The notes: a model not told the origin generated them from the letters alone. DNA of 40,134 nt from Actinomycetota bacterium (GCA_018830645.1 JAHJSA010000098.1:1-40134), one strand, 5' to 3'; counted from the first letter of the stretch, positions 26,849 through 35,823 are shown. Numbers and translations are program-made.

Positions 26849-27628
26849 GTGAAGCTCGCTCGGATCCGGTCAGCGAACCTCGTGCTCGAAGCCGAGGTGG
26901 TCGATGGAGCCTATCGAGTGGTGGGCGGCGACCGCGCGGGTATGGTGCTTCTTCCGCAGGACGTGGTCCTGCTCCCCCCAGCCGTCCCCACGAAGATCCT
27001 CGCCGTAGGCTGGAACTTCCCCGCGCATATCGACGAGATAGTGGCGCGGCTGCCCAAGGACAAGTTCAGCGACGTTCCCGACGAGCCCATCATCTTCCTG
27101 AAGCCACCGTCGAGCCTCATCGGTCACGGCGACCCCATCGTCTATCCTCGCGAGGGCACCAAGGTGGAGCATGAGGGTGAACTCTGTCTCGTGATAGGGC
27201 GGCCCGCCCGTCGGGTGTCGCCCGCGGAGGCTCCACGGGTGGTGCGCGGGTGGTGCTGCGGCAACGATGTGACCGAACGCGACCTGCAGCGCAAGGACCG
27301 GCAGTGGTGGCGGGCGAAGGGGTTCGACACGTTCGCGGCGATCGGTCCGTACCTGGAGACGGAGGCTCCCGACCCAGACGCGTACATCCGCACTCTCGTG
27401 GGCGGTGAGGTGCGTCAGGAAGGTCGTGTACGTGACATGCTCCGCCATCCGTACGAGATCGTGTCGTTCATCAGTCAGGCGATGACGCTCCTGCCGGGCG
27501 ACGTGATCATGCTGGGGACACCACCGGGAGTGTCAGAGATCCACCCGGGTGATGAGGTGGTCGTACAGATCGAGGGCTTGGACTCCTTGAGCAATCCTGT
27601 CGTGGCCGAGGACCAGGCCGGGCCGTGA
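26849..27628 (+). CDS. Fumarylacetoacetate hydrolase (FAH) family enzyme
   Basis: The 259-residue protein has the FAH fold. KILAVGWNFPAHIDE opens the domain; EPIIFLKPPSSLIGHGDPIV is the family's FxKPxxSL segment. The metal-binding acidic residues are in VEHEGELCLVIGRPARRV, followed by GWCCGNDVTERDLQ. The C-terminal part has LLPGDVIMLGTPPGVSEIHP. Members hydrolyse or decarboxylate 2,4-diketo acids, oxaloacetate or acylpyruvates; the substrate is unknown. GTG 26849 is chosen because GGGAGAGGA precedes it and the alignment starts at once. An ATG 27 codons upstream lies inside the promoter. The stop overlaps the sensor start by four bases (GTGA). Confidence 0.88.
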   Translation: MKLARIRSANLVLEAEVVDGAYRVVGGDRAGMVLLPQDVVLLPPAVPTKILAVGWNFPAHIDEIVARLPKDKFSDVPDEPIIFLKPPSSLIGHGDPIVYPREGTKVEHEGELCLVIGRPARRVSPAEAPRVVRGWCCGNDVTERDLQRKDRQWWRAKGFDTFAAIGPYLETEAPDPDAYIRTLVGGEVRQEGRVRDMLRHPYEIVSFISQAMTLLPGDVIMLGTPPGVSEIHPGDEVVVQIEGLDSLSNPVVAEDQAGP

Positions 27629-29943
27629 GCCTTCTCCGTCGCATCGTCCTGCTGAACGCCGCCGCGATGCTCGTCGTGACCGTCGTGCTCGTGGTGGGCG
27701 TGGGCATCGTGGAGGGGCAGCGGCATGCGGAGTCCGCGATGCGGGAATCCATGTTGACCGCCGACCTCGTGGTGGCCGCCATGGCTGCGGGTGACCTCGA
27801 GGGGTCAACCAAGGACCTCTCACTCCTCCTGAAGGACGTCTCGGAGCGGTTGGCTCGATCTGCAGCCGGGGCCTCCACCCCCGATCCTCTGGATATCGCT
27901 GTGACCGATGTCACCGGTCGAGTCTTCGCATCCACCGGCGAACACCCGCCCGGTGCACAGTTCGAGGGGGCGCCGGGGCCGATCGCCGACGGAGTTCCGC
28001 GAGAGCGGCAGGTGGTATTCCGGGTGGAGTCGGAGACGGGTACGCGCACCTACTGCGCCGTATCGGTGGAGTACAGGGGTTCCACCTTGGTCGTGATCGT
28101 CGAGCATCCGGAGGGCGCCGAGACCGGCTCCCTCTGGCGTGTGCTTGTCGGATTCGGGATCGCGGGGTTGACCGGGGGCGCGCTGTTGCTCGCGCTCGAG
28201 GCAGGTCTCCTCAGTCGTTGGATCGTGGCACCGTTGAGTCATCTCCGGGTCGCCATGGAATCGCTGGGCTGGGGATCGTTCTCGACGAGGCTTTCGGCCG
28301 ACCAGGGGCAGGAGATGGTCGAGGTGGCCGAGGCGTTCAACGCGATGGCGGGCAGGTTGGACGAGATGTCAGATCGAAGGCTGGAACTCGAACTGCTCGC
28401 AGAATCTCTCGGACCCGGACTGATCTTGAGCGACCCCGACGGTGTTGTGAAGTGGGCCAGTCAGCGGGCGGCGGACCTCCTGAATATCCCGGTACGAGAG
28501 ATGAAAGGGGCGCGCCTCACGACCCTCGTCTCCGATCCGGGCGTCGTGCGGGCGGCGATCCGAGAGGACGGAGGCGGCCTCACTCCGTGGGCCGACGAGC
28601 TGGTGTTAGAGGCACCCGGGGAAGAGCGTCGCTGGCTGAGTCTGCGCGGTTTCCCGCTCGTGAACGAAGACGGCAGGCGCCTCGACCATGCCGTGGTGGT
28701 GATGGATGAGTCGGGCTCGCGGGAGTGGCGCGAGGAGCAGCGCCGACTGGTGGCGGCTCTCAGCGACTCCAATCGGGTCCGCGGCGGGCTCTTCCAGCTG
28801 ATCAGGGGGGAGTTCGGCGCGCGGCTTGCCGGACTCGCTCATCATGATTGGGAGGCCCGCGAGATGCTCGCCCTGGTCGACGAACTCGGCGACATGGATG
28901 TGGGCTACCTTCGGGCCGTCATCTCCGATTGCGTCGTCGCCGACCTTGTCGATGCCGCGCTGGAATCGCGGGCCGTACTGGCAGCGAGCCGAGGCATCAA
29001 TCTCGAGGTGAGAGCCGCTCGCATCGATGTACTCGGCGACCCGGATGGTCTGGTGCGGTGCATCGGCCATGTACTCAGTGCAGCCTTCTATCTGACCAGG
29101 CATTCAGTGCTCGTGGAGACGAGCATCGATCAGGCCTCCGCGCGGGGCCGACGGGTCCGCCTCGACGTGGAGGTGCGCGACCCGGCTCTGACGCCCGATG
29201 AACTCAGAGAACTCGTATCGGGTCCCTTGGACGCGGCCGTCCTCGGTATGGGGCCGGGGGTCTTCGGGTTGGCGCTCTACTTGGCGGCGCGTCAGTCGGT
29301 GGTCCTAAGAAGTGAGTTCGAGTTGCGGGAAGGGGAGGAGGGGTCGCTGATCATCGGGGTACTCATGCCGCTCAACCCCCTCGCCCCCGAGGCTCAGACG
29401 GGAACGCCTCAGCGCCACAGCCAATGGGGAGGCGCGTTCGCCGACCCTTTGACCGGCCTGGCCTCCCGGATCACATTCGAGAGGACTCTCTCCGAGGAGA
29501 TGCATCGCGCCTCGAAAACGACTCGAAGTCTGGCGCTTCTGGCCCTCGAAGTCGACGACTTCGAGGAACTCGGCCGCGTCCACGGCAGGGACACGGGCGA
29601 CCGCCTCATCAGAGAACTCGCCGACTTGGCGAGGAGATCACTGCGCAAGGATGACCTCGCAGGCCGTGTTCGCGAGACGACGGTCATGATCCTGCTGCCC
29701 GATTCCACGGAAGCGGTGGCGAGCGCTCTCGCCGAGAAGCTCAGCTGGACCATCGGCAGGCATATCTTCGCGACTCCGGCGAATCGACCCATAGGTCGGT
29801 TCACCGTGAGCATAGGCATCGCCACCTTCCCCGAGAACGGCGCGTTCGCCCGGGAGCTCATGCTTCAGGCTGAGACCGCCCTCGCGGATGCCAAGGAAGG
29901 CGGCGGCAACCAGGTGAAAGCGGCCGGATCGCACCTCGTCTGA
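27625..29943 (+). CDS. Membrane sensor: HAMP, PAS, degenerate kinase-like and degenerate GGDEF domains
   Basis: The 772-residue protein has helix 1 at about 5-28, an extracytoplasmic sensor region to about 168, helix 2 at about 170-192, a HAMP linker (SRWIVAPLSHLRVAMESL on), and a PAS domain at about 255-365 (GLILSDPDGVVKWASQRAAD). Residues about 385-585 resemble a kinase module: GDPDGLVRCIGHVLSAAFYL aligns with the N-box but its Asn is replaced, and the Asp-x-Gly motif reads Asp-Pro-Ala. Residues 600-770 align with GGDEF domains (DPLTGLASRITFERTLSEEM), but the active-site motif is RETTV at about 683-687 before MILLP. Neither module should be catalytic. It may bind a nucleotide or act as an adaptor. 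The start overlaps the FAH-family gene. Confidence 0.8.
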   Translation: MSLLRRIVLLNAAAMLVVTVVLVVGVGIVEGQRHAESAMRESMLTADLVVAAMAAGDLEGSTKDLSLLLKDVSERLARSAAGASTPDPLDIAVTDVTGRVFASTGEHPPGAQFEGAPGPIADGVPRERQVVFRVESETGTRTYCAVSVEYRGSTLVVIVEHPEGAETGSLWRVLVGFGIAGLTGGALLLALEAGLLSRWIVAPLSHLRVAMESLGWGSFSTRLSADQGQEMVEVAEAFNAMAGRLDEMSDRRLELELLAESLGPGLILSDPDGVVKWASQRAADLLNIPVREMKGARLTTLVSDPGVVRAAIREDGGGLTPWADELVLEAPGEERRWLSLRGFPLVNEDGRRLDHAVVVMDESGSREWREEQRRLVAALSDSNRVRGGLFQLIRGEFGARLAGLAHHDWEAREMLALVDELGDMDVGYLRAVISDCVVADLVDAALESRAVLAASRGINLEVRAARIDVLGDPDGLVRCIGHVLSAAFYLTRHSVLVETSIDQASARGRRVRLDVEVRDPALTPDELRELVSGPLDAAVLGMGPGVFGLALYLAARQSVVLRSEFELREGEEGSLIIGVLMPLNPLAPEAQTGTPQRHSQWGGAFADPLTGLASRITFERTLSEEMHRASKTTRSLALLALEVDDFEELGRVHGRDTGDRLIRELADLARRSLRKDDLAGRVRETTVMILLPDSTEAVASALAEKLSWTIGRHIFATPANRPIGRFTVSIGIATFPENGAFARELMLQAETALADAKEGGGNQVKAAGSHLV

Positions 29944-29997
29944 GGGCACCGGTGCCGCTGAGAGCGGACGACATACCGCTCACGGCTCACATTCCGC

Positions 29998-30027
29998 TTG
30001 AGGCTCGGGAGCCGTTCCTGCTAGAAT
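29998..30027 (+). promoter_or_regulatory. Promoter of dnaE
   Basis: TTGAGG (29998-30003) and TAGAAT (30022-30027) are 18 bases apart; TGC before the -10 adds an extended element. The leader to the dnaE start is about 105 bases and includes the 14-bp palindrome CCCCGCGCGCGGGG at 30062-30075. Confidence 0.5.
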
Positions 30028-30137
30028 TAAGGGAGTGTCCGAGCCCGCGCTCAGGGTCAGACCCCGCGCGCGGGGGGCCGTGGCGCACGCGGGTGAGTGG
30101 GCCCCGCACGGACCCTACCGAGAGGATCTGACTGCCC

Positions 30138-33100
30138 GTGGACGTGAGCCACGTGATCGAAGCGCCTGCGGCCAAAGCCGCGTTCTGCCACCTGCACGTG
30201 CACACCGACTTCTCGGCGCTCGACGGCGCCTGCAAGATCGACGAACTCGTGGCCAGGGCCGTGGAGTACGGTATGACGGCCGTGGCCGTCACGGACCACG
30301 GCGTGCTCAGCGGCGCGGTGCAGCTCTACCAGAAGGCCGTCGCAGCCGGAATCAGGCCGATCATCGGGCTGGAAGCCTACGTGGTGGAAGACCGGTTCCA
30401 CAAGGAAGAGGGCCACAAAGAGCAGCGGTGGCATCTGACCCTCCTCGCCGCGGACGACGCGGGCTACCGGAACCTCCTCGCGCTCTCGAGCCGGGCCTTC
30501 CTCGAGGGCTATTACGGCAAGCCGCGCATGGACTACGAACTGTTGCGCGAGCACTCCGAGGGGCTGATCTGTCTTACGGGTTGTCCGGCCGGGCGTCTTT
30601 CGCGCGCCTTGGAGCACGGGAGTATGGTCGCCGCCGAAGAGGAGATCGAGCGGCTCATCTCCATCTTCGGCCGTGAGGATGTGTACGTAGAGATCCAGAT
30701 CGCCGACATCCCGGAACTTGCGCACGTCCCGGCCCGGCTCGCCGAACTCGCCGAGCGCGTGGGGTTGCCGCTGGTGGCCACGAACGATGTGCACTATCTC
30801 GCCGCGGACAACGCCGCCGCACACGACGTGCTCCTCTGTATACAGACCGGCTCTCGCCTCGAAGAGGAACGCCGTCTGCGCTTCTCGTCGCAGGAGTTCT
30901 ATTTCAAGAGCGAGGCCGAGATCCTCGAGGCGTTCAAGGACTATCCCGAGGCGGTCGCCAACACGATGCTTGTGGCTGAGCGCTGCGACGTGCACATCGC
31001 ATTCGATCAGATCCTGATCCCGCAGTACGGCGCGCCCGAAGGATACGGGAGCGAGTCCGAGTACCTTCGCGCCCTGTGCGAGGAAGGTCTTGCGGCCAGG
31101 TACGGGGACGCGCCTTCTCCCGAGGTGCTCGAGCGCCTTGAGATGGAATTGGGCGTGATCGACGCCATGGGATTCCCGCCCTACTTCCTCATCGTGTGGG
31201 ACTTCGTCTCCTTCGCGAAGCGTTCGGGCATCCCTGTGGGTCCGGGTCGCGGCTCCGCCGCCGGATCGATCGTGTCGTACCTGCTCGGCATCACCGACCT
31301 GGACCCTCTGGCCTACGATCTGCTCTTCGAGCGCTTCCTGAATCCGGCGCGCATCAGCATGCCCGATATCGATATCGACTTCTCTGTGGACGGCCGGGAG
31401 AAGGTCATCGAGTACGTGGCCGACAAGTACGGGCGCGATCGAGTCGCGCAGATCGCCACGTTCGGCACCATCAAGGCCCGCCAGGCGGTTCGTGACGCGG
31501 CTCGGGTCATGGATGTGCCGTACGCTGTGGCCGATCGCATCGCCAAACTGATCCCCGAGGGGCCGAAGGTCACGCTCGACGATTGCATGCGCGAGAAGCA
31601 GGATCTGCGCATGGAGTGCGAGGCCGACGAGACGGTGCGCAAGGTGGTCGAGATGGCGCGACCCCTGGAGGGTCTCATCCGCCAGGACTCCATCCACGCC
31701 GCGGGTGTCGTGATCTCCGACCGCCCACTTACCGAATACCTGCCCCTCATGCAGAAGGGCGCCGCCGAGGTGGTCACGCAGGTGCCCATGGGCGACGTGG
31801 AGAAGCTCGGGCTGCTCAAGATGGACTTCCTCGGCCTGCGGAACCTCGACGTGATCGCCGGGGCCGAGGCTGTGATCAGAGCCAGCGGGCATCCTGAGTT
31901 CGACCTCCCGTCGGTGCCGCTGGACGACAGCAAGACCTATCGCATGCTCGCCGCCGGCGATTCGGAAGGAGTGTTCCAGTTCGAGTCGAGTGGCATGCGC
32001 GAGGCGCTGCGGGAGGTGGGGCCCACCGTCTTCGAGGACCTCATCGCTCTGGTGGCTCTCTACCGGCCCGGCCCGATGGAGTACATCCCCCTGTACGCGA
32101 AGAACAAGCGGAGCCCCGACGCCGTGGTCTTCCCCGACCCCAGGCTCGAGCCGATCCTGCGCGCCACATACGGTGTGGCCGTGTACCAAGAGCAGCTCAT
32201 GGAGATCGCGAAGCGCATCGCCGGCTTCACGCCTTCGGAAGCCGACGATATGCGCAAGGGCATCGGCAAGAAGATACATGCGATCCTCGACCGGTTGGAG
32301 CCCAAGTTCCGCGAGGGCGCGCTGGCCAGTGGCACCACCCCAAAGGTGGTGAACCACCTGTGGTCGCTCATCGAGAAGGCCGGCGACTACTCCTTCAACA
32401 AGTCGCACGCCGCGTGCTACGCGCTGATCGCCTACCGCACCGCATACCTCAAGGCCAACTACCCCGTGGAGTACATGGCCGCGCTGATCTCGAGCGTCAT
32501 GAACACCAAGGACAAAGTGCCCTACTACGTGAGCGTGGCCAACGAGATGGGCATCGAGGTGCTGCCTCCCGACGTCTCCGAGTCGGCGCTCGACTTCCGC
32601 GTGGTCGATGGCAAGATCCGCTTCGGCCTGACCGCCGTGAAGAACGTGGGGGAGGGCGCCATCAGGCTCATCATCGAGGCGCGCGAGAAGAGCGGCCCCT
32701 TCCGCGACATCTTCGACTTCTGCGAACGCGTGGATGGCGGCGTTCTGAACAAACGGGCCATCGAGGGTCTCATCAAGGGTGGTGCACTCGACTCCACGGG
32801 TGCGTCGCGCAGGGGCATGCTGCAGGTGTTGGCTCAAGCGATGGCCAACGGCCAGAAGACTCAGGCCGACGCGGCTACCGGCCAGGGGTCGATATTCGAT
32901 CTCATGGGCGGCGACTCGGGCCCTGCCGATGACGATGCGGCGGTCTCACGCCGACCGGTTCCCATACCGGAAGAGGATTTCACGAGGGAGGAGCTGCTGC
33001 GTCTCGAGAAGGAAGCGCTCGGCATCTTCCTCACCTCGCACCCGCTGCGCGACCTGCGCCGGCAGATACGTGACGAGGCGGAGCATCTGATCCACGAACT

Positions 33101-33629
33101 TGCCGACCTGCCCGACGGGCAGGTGACCACCATAGTCGGTATGGTGGGCCGCGTGAGGAAGGTGCCAACGAAGTCGGGCGATCAGATGGCCTTCATCATC
33201 CTTGAAGGACTCGAAGGCTCTATCGAGATCACCTGCTTCCCCAAGCTGTACTCCGAAGCGCGCTCTCTGCTCGAAGAAGACCGCCTGGTGAAGATACGCG
33301 GTCGGGTCGAGCGTCGCGAGGAGAGCGAAGCAAAGCTCATCCCCTTCAGCGTCGAGCCGTTCGTCCCCAAGACCGGCACCGAACCGGTGTGCATCAAACT
33401 CGACGGCCGGCAGGTGCCGCGCACGGTTCTTGACGACCTCAAGGTGATCCTGGCCAACTTCCCAGGGCCTTGCCCGGTAGACGTGCACGTGGAGACAGGC
33501 CAGGACCACCTGCGCCTTCGGTTCGGGAAGGGCTTCCGTGTCGACCCGCAAACCAGCCTCTTCGCGGAGTTGCGAGTCTTGCTCGGGGAAGCGGGGGTGT
33601 TCCGCTACCAGCCGACCCCGACGGGGTGA
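30138..33629 (+). CDS. dnaE: DNA polymerase III alpha subunit
   Basis: The 1163-residue replicative polymerase is of the DnaE1 type. The PHP domain opens with HLHVHTDFSALDGACK, keeping the His pattern. VGPGRGSAAGSIVSYLLGI is the conserved palm region, and MPDIDIDFS holds two catalytic Asp residues (about 410 and 412). AGVVISDRPL, GLRNLDVIAGAE, SFNKSHAACYALIAYRTAYL and the C-terminal OB domain (VTTIVGMVGRVRKVPTKSGD) follow in order. No intein is present. GTG 30138 is the best start: the family begins about 15 residues later with the PHP strand. AGAGGA lies about 12 bases upstream. The gene stands alone with its own promoter. Confidence 0.97.
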   Translation: MDVSHVIEAPAAKAAFCHLHVHTDFSALDGACKIDELVARAVEYGMTAVAVTDHGVLSGAVQLYQKAVAAGIRPIIGLEAYVVEDRFHKEEGHKEQRWHLTLLAADDAGYRNLLALSSRAFLEGYYGKPRMDYELLREHSEGLICLTGCPAGRLSRALEHGSMVAAEEEIERLISIFGREDVYVEIQIADIPELAHVPARLAELAERVGLPLVATNDVHYLAADNAAAHDVLLCIQTGSRLEEERRLRFSSQEFYFKSEAEILEAFKDYPEAVANTMLVAERCDVHIAFDQILIPQYGAPEGYGSESEYLRALCEEGLAARYGDAPSPEVLERLEMELGVIDAMGFPPYFLIVWDFVSFAKRSGIPVGPGRGSAAGSIVSYLLGITDLDPLAYDLLFERFLNPARISMPDIDIDFSVDGREKVIEYVADKYGRDRVAQIATFGTIKARQAVRDAARVMDVPYAVADRIAKLIPEGPKVTLDDCMREKQDLRMECEADETVRKVVEMARPLEGLIRQDSIHAAGVVISDRPLTEYLPLMQKGAAEVVTQVPMGDVEKLGLLKMDFLGLRNLDVIAGAEAVIRASGHPEFDLPSVPLDDSKTYRMLAAGDSEGVFQFESSGMREALREVGPTVFEDLIALVALYRPGPMEYIPLYAKNKRSPDAVVFPDPRLEPILRATYGVAVYQEQLMEIAKRIAGFTPSEADDMRKGIGKKIHAILDRLEPKFREGALASGTTPKVVNHLWSLIEKAGDYSFNKSHAACYALIAYRTAYLKANYPVEYMAALISSVMNTKDKVPYYVSVANEMGIEVLPPDVSESALDFRVVDGKIRFGLTAVKNVGEGAIRLIIEAREKSGPFRDIFDFCERVDGGVLNKRAIEGLIKGGALDSTGASRRGMLQVLAQAMANGQKTQADAATGQGSIFDLMGGDSGPADDDAAVSRRPVPIPEEDFTREELLRLEKEALGIFLTSHPLRDLRRQIRDEAEHLIHELADLPDGQVTTIVGMVGRVRKVPTKSGDQMAFIILEGLEGSIEITCFPKLYSEARSLLEEDRLVKIRGRVERREESEAKLIPFSVEPFVPKTGTEPVCIKLDGRQVPRTVLDDLKVILANFPGPCPVDVHVETGQDHLRLRFGKGFRVDPQTSLFAELRVLLGEAGVFRYQPTPTG

Positions 33630-33695
33630 CCCGCGGCGCCTCTTCTGGGCGCCGACACGTGACGGGGTGACCCGCAGCGCCTCCGTCAGGGGCGC
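33620..33695. repeat. 41-bp-period duplication with hairpins at the dnaE 3' end
   Basis: GACGGGGTGACCCGCGGCGC at 33620 recurs at 33661 with one change, followed in both cases by CTC and a GC-rich arm. Copy 1 includes the dnaE stop codon and forms CGGCGCC-loop-GGCGCCG (33634-33654). Copy 2 forms GCGCC-loop-GGCGC (33677-33695). Both may serve as transcription ends, although no T-run follows. Confidence 0.65.
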
Positions 33696-33744
33696 CGCAA
33701 GGGCACAGGCGCGCGCGTTGGCTCTAGCCTCTCGGCTCGTGCGC

Positions 33745-33750
33745 TAGAAT
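33745..33750 (+). promoter_or_regulatory. -10 hexamer (TAGAAT) of his operon
   Basis: TAGAAT lies 28 bases before the hisZ ATG, preceded by GCGC. No well-spaced -35 was found: the nearest candidate, TTGGCT, is 21 bases away. No leader peptide with a His run and no T-box features are seen. Confidence 0.4.
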
Positions 33751-33777
33751 GATACGTCATCATCAGGAGGTTCCCTC

Positions 33778-35115
33778 ATGGCCCTGCTTCGCACGCCGCC
33801 CGGCACAAAGGACGTCTTGCCGACCGAGGCCGCAGAACTGCGGCTGATAGAGGACGCCGCGCGCACCGTCTTCCACGAGTTCGGATACGGCGAGGTGATC
33901 ACGCCCGCCTTGGAGTACGAGGAGGTGCTGGCCCTCTCGGAGGAGAAGGCCTTCCAGACGGGCTTCCGTCTCCTTGACGAGAGCGGGAAGGTGATGATCC
34001 TCAGACCCGATCTCACCACCCCGATCGCCCGGATGTTCGGCAGCAGGTTGCGCATGGGGGAACCGCCGCACAGAGTTTTCTCGGTGTCGGACATCTTCCG
34101 CCGCAACTCTCCTCAGCGGGGCCAGGAGAGCGAGTTCCGCCAAGCCGGTGTCGAGATGCTGGGCTCCTCGCTTCCCGAGGCCGACGCGGAGGTGCTCGCC
34201 GTGGCCTGCCGGACACTCGAGCGGTCGGGACTTCGCGACTACAGCCTCGGAGTGGGACATGTGGGCTTCTTCAAGGGACTCCTCGATACGGCCAGCGACG
34301 ACGCTTTGCTCAAAGACCGGCTCACCACAGACCTCGTACAGAAGGATCTGGTGGGGTATCGGGTTGCTCTGGACAAGGCCGCTGCCGATGGCCTTATCGA
34401 CGCCGAGGCGTGCCGGGCTCTGCTCGAGGTGCCCGATATGAGGGGTGGCCGGGAAGTGCTGGAGCGGGTCGCGGCGCATGTTCGTGATCCGGCGATGGAG
34501 GCTTCGCTCGGCCATCTCTCCGCGGTGCACGAGGTCGTGACCCGCTATGGGCACGGTGAGCGCCTGCTGTTCGACCTCGGGATCTTCCGCAACTTCGACT
34601 ACTACACGGGGATCATCTTCGAGATCTACGCTCCGGGCTTGGGGTTCACCCTGGGCGGCGGGGGTCGGTACGACTCCCTCTTGGCCGCGTACGGCGCGCC
34701 CATGCCGGCTGTGGGCTTCGGTCTCGGTCTGGACCGACTGCACGTGGCCCTGGTGGAGCAGGGCGGCGTCACGATGTCCACGGAGCCTTCGGTGCTCCTT
34801 CTCGGCGGTCTCGACGAGCACGTGGCAGTGGCCGACGCGTTGCGGGCGGAGTGTGTGGGAGTGTTCGCGCTGCCTCTGGACACGTCGGAGCAGGCGCTCA
34901 TGCGTCTGGCGGAGCAGAAGGACATACGCATACTCGTGGTTCCCGTGGAGGGTACGGCCGGCGAACGGTGGACCGTCACCGACCTTCGCGGCGGAGGAGT
35001 GAGCGAGGGCAGCTCGCTGGCCAAGCTTCCCGATGTCGTCTGCCACGCGGCCTGGGAGCACGAAGCGCCCCACGAAGCGCCCCACGAAGCGCCCGCCCGA
35101 GGTGAGCGGTCATGA
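33778..35115 (+). CDS. hisZ: ATP phosphoribosyltransferase regulatory subunit HisZ
   Basis: The 445-residue HisRS-like protein starts RTPPGTKDVLPTEAAELRLI. The motif 2 region is SVSDIFRRNSPQRGQESEFR then QAGVEMLG. FRNFDYYTGIIFEIYAPGLG replaces the Arg-Gly-Leu-Asp-Tyr-Tyr-Thr-Gly of true histidyl-tRNA synthetase. LGGGGRYDSLLAAYG follows. With the short HisG directly downstream, HisZ is the clear assignment: it has no tRNA-charging role but is needed for HisG activity and histidine feedback. A C-terminal anticodon-binding-like domain (about 340-430) is retained. The tail carries three His-Glu-Ala-Pro repeats. AGGAGG precedes ATG 33778 at good distance; the stop overlaps hisG (ATGA). Confidence 0.93.
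   Translation: MALLRTPPGTKDVLPTEAAELRLIEDAARTVFHEFGYGEVITPALEYEEVLALSEEKAFQTGFRLLDESGKVMILRPDLTTPIARMFGSRLRMGEPPHRVFSVSDIFRRNSPQRGQESEFRQAGVEMLGSSLPEADAEVLAVACRTLERSGLRDYSLGVGHVGFFKGLLDTASDDALLKDRLTTDLVQKDLVGYRVALDKAAADGLIDAEACRALLEVPDMRGGREVLERVAAHVRDPAMEASLGHLSAVHEVVTRYGHGERLLFDLGIFRNFDYYTGIIFEIYAPGLGFTLGGGGRYDSLLAAYGAPMPAVGFGLGLDRLHVALVEQGGVTMSTEPSVLLLGGLDEHVAVADALRAECVGVFALPLDTSEQALMRLAEQKDIRILVVPVEGTAGERWTVTDLRGGGVSEGSSLAKLPDVVCHAAWEHEAPHEAPHEAPARGERS
35059..35094 (+). repeat. Three tandem 12-bp repeats encoding His-Glu-Ala-Pro
   Basis: CACGAAGCGCCC occurs three times without interruption (35059-35070, 35071-35082, 35083-35094) within the last codons of hisZ. It encodes a short, probably disordered tail and is likely variable in copy number. 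Confidence 0.9.
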
Positions 35116-35762
35116 AGTCGCTTCGCATCGCGCTGTGTCGAGGCGCCATATTCGAAGACACCGCCCGCCTGCTCGAAGCGGTGGGCTTCGATCTCAGCGA
35201 CGTACGGGCCAACAGCCGCAGGCTGATCTTCGATACCGCGGACGGCACCCGCTTCATCACTACGCGCCCCACCGACGTTCCCACCTACGTGGAGAACGGT
35301 GCCGCGGATGTGGGCTTCGTCGGCAAGGATGTGCTGCTCGAGTCGAGGAAGAGCGTCTACGAGGTGCTCGACCTGAAGATCGGTTACTGCCGCATGGTGT
35401 TCGCCACTCCCGAAGGCGAGGACCGCTCGATGGAGACCTTGCGTCACTTGGGGACGTTCCGGGTCGCAACCAAGTATCCGAACGTGACGAGGGACTACTT
35501 CCAGGAGCGCGGCATCAATCCGGAAGTCATCAAGCTCCACGGGTCGATCGAGCTCGCTCCGCTCGTGGGTCTGGCCGAGGGCATCGTCGATCTCACGAGC
35601 ACCGGCACCACCATGCGCGAGAACAACCTCCAGGAGCGGTTCTGCCTGCACGAGTGTACCGCGCGCCTGGTGGTGAACCGCGTGTCTCACAAGCTGCTGG
35701 CCGCCCAGGTGAGCGAGTTGACGGGTCGCCTGCGCGAAGTCGTCGAGGCCTGCCAGCCGTGA
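35112..35762 (+). CDS. hisG: ATP phosphoribosyltransferase, short form
   Basis: The 216-residue protein is the short HisG, which lacks the C-terminal regulatory domain of the about 290-residue long form and depends on HisZ. It catalyses the first histidine step, ATP plus PRPP to phosphoribosyl-ATP. Visible landmarks are RIALCRGAIFEDTARLLEAV at the start, ADVGFVGKDVLLE in the middle, and the PRPP-binding loop IVDLTSTGTTMRENNL (about 158-173). The start overlaps the hisZ stop by four bases. The stop codon lies inside the first unit of the 17-bp repeat that leads into hisD. Confidence 0.96.
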   Translation: MKSLRIALCRGAIFEDTARLLEAVGFDLSDVRANSRRLIFDTADGTRFITTRPTDVPTYVENGAADVGFVGKDVLLESRKSVYEVLDLKIGYCRMVFATPEGEDRSMETLRHLGTFRVATKYPNVTRDYFQERGINPEVIKLHGSIELAPLVGLAEGIVDLTSTGTTMRENNLQERFCLHECTARLVVNRVSHKLLAAQVSELTGRLREVVEACQP

Positions 35763-35823
35763 AGGTGGGTAGCCCGTGAAGGCGGATAGGCCGTGAAGGC
35801 GGGTAGCCCGTGAAGGCGACGGC
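35757..35823 (+). repeat. 17-bp tandem repeat at the hisG-hisD junction
   Basis: Units of the form CCGTGAAGGCGGGTAGC start at 35757, 35774 and 35791; a partial fourth (35808) becomes the hisD start. Unit 1 differs by a T and contains the hisG stop codon; unit 2 differs at two positions. Each unit carries GAAGG, a possible ribosome site, and a GTG-AAG start-like pair, so each offers a site for the next GTG. Only the last GTG (35810) opens the long frame. Confidence 0.85.

Noticed and set aside
30057-32837. A 926-codon open frame antisense to dnaE
   Set aside because: It mirrors dnaE codon by codon, has a biased His/Val/Leu/Arg composition and no domain signature.
33751-33777. Histidine attenuator or T-box before hisZ
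   Set aside because: The leader is too short, no His-codon run is present, and no T-box sequence or terminator pair is visible.
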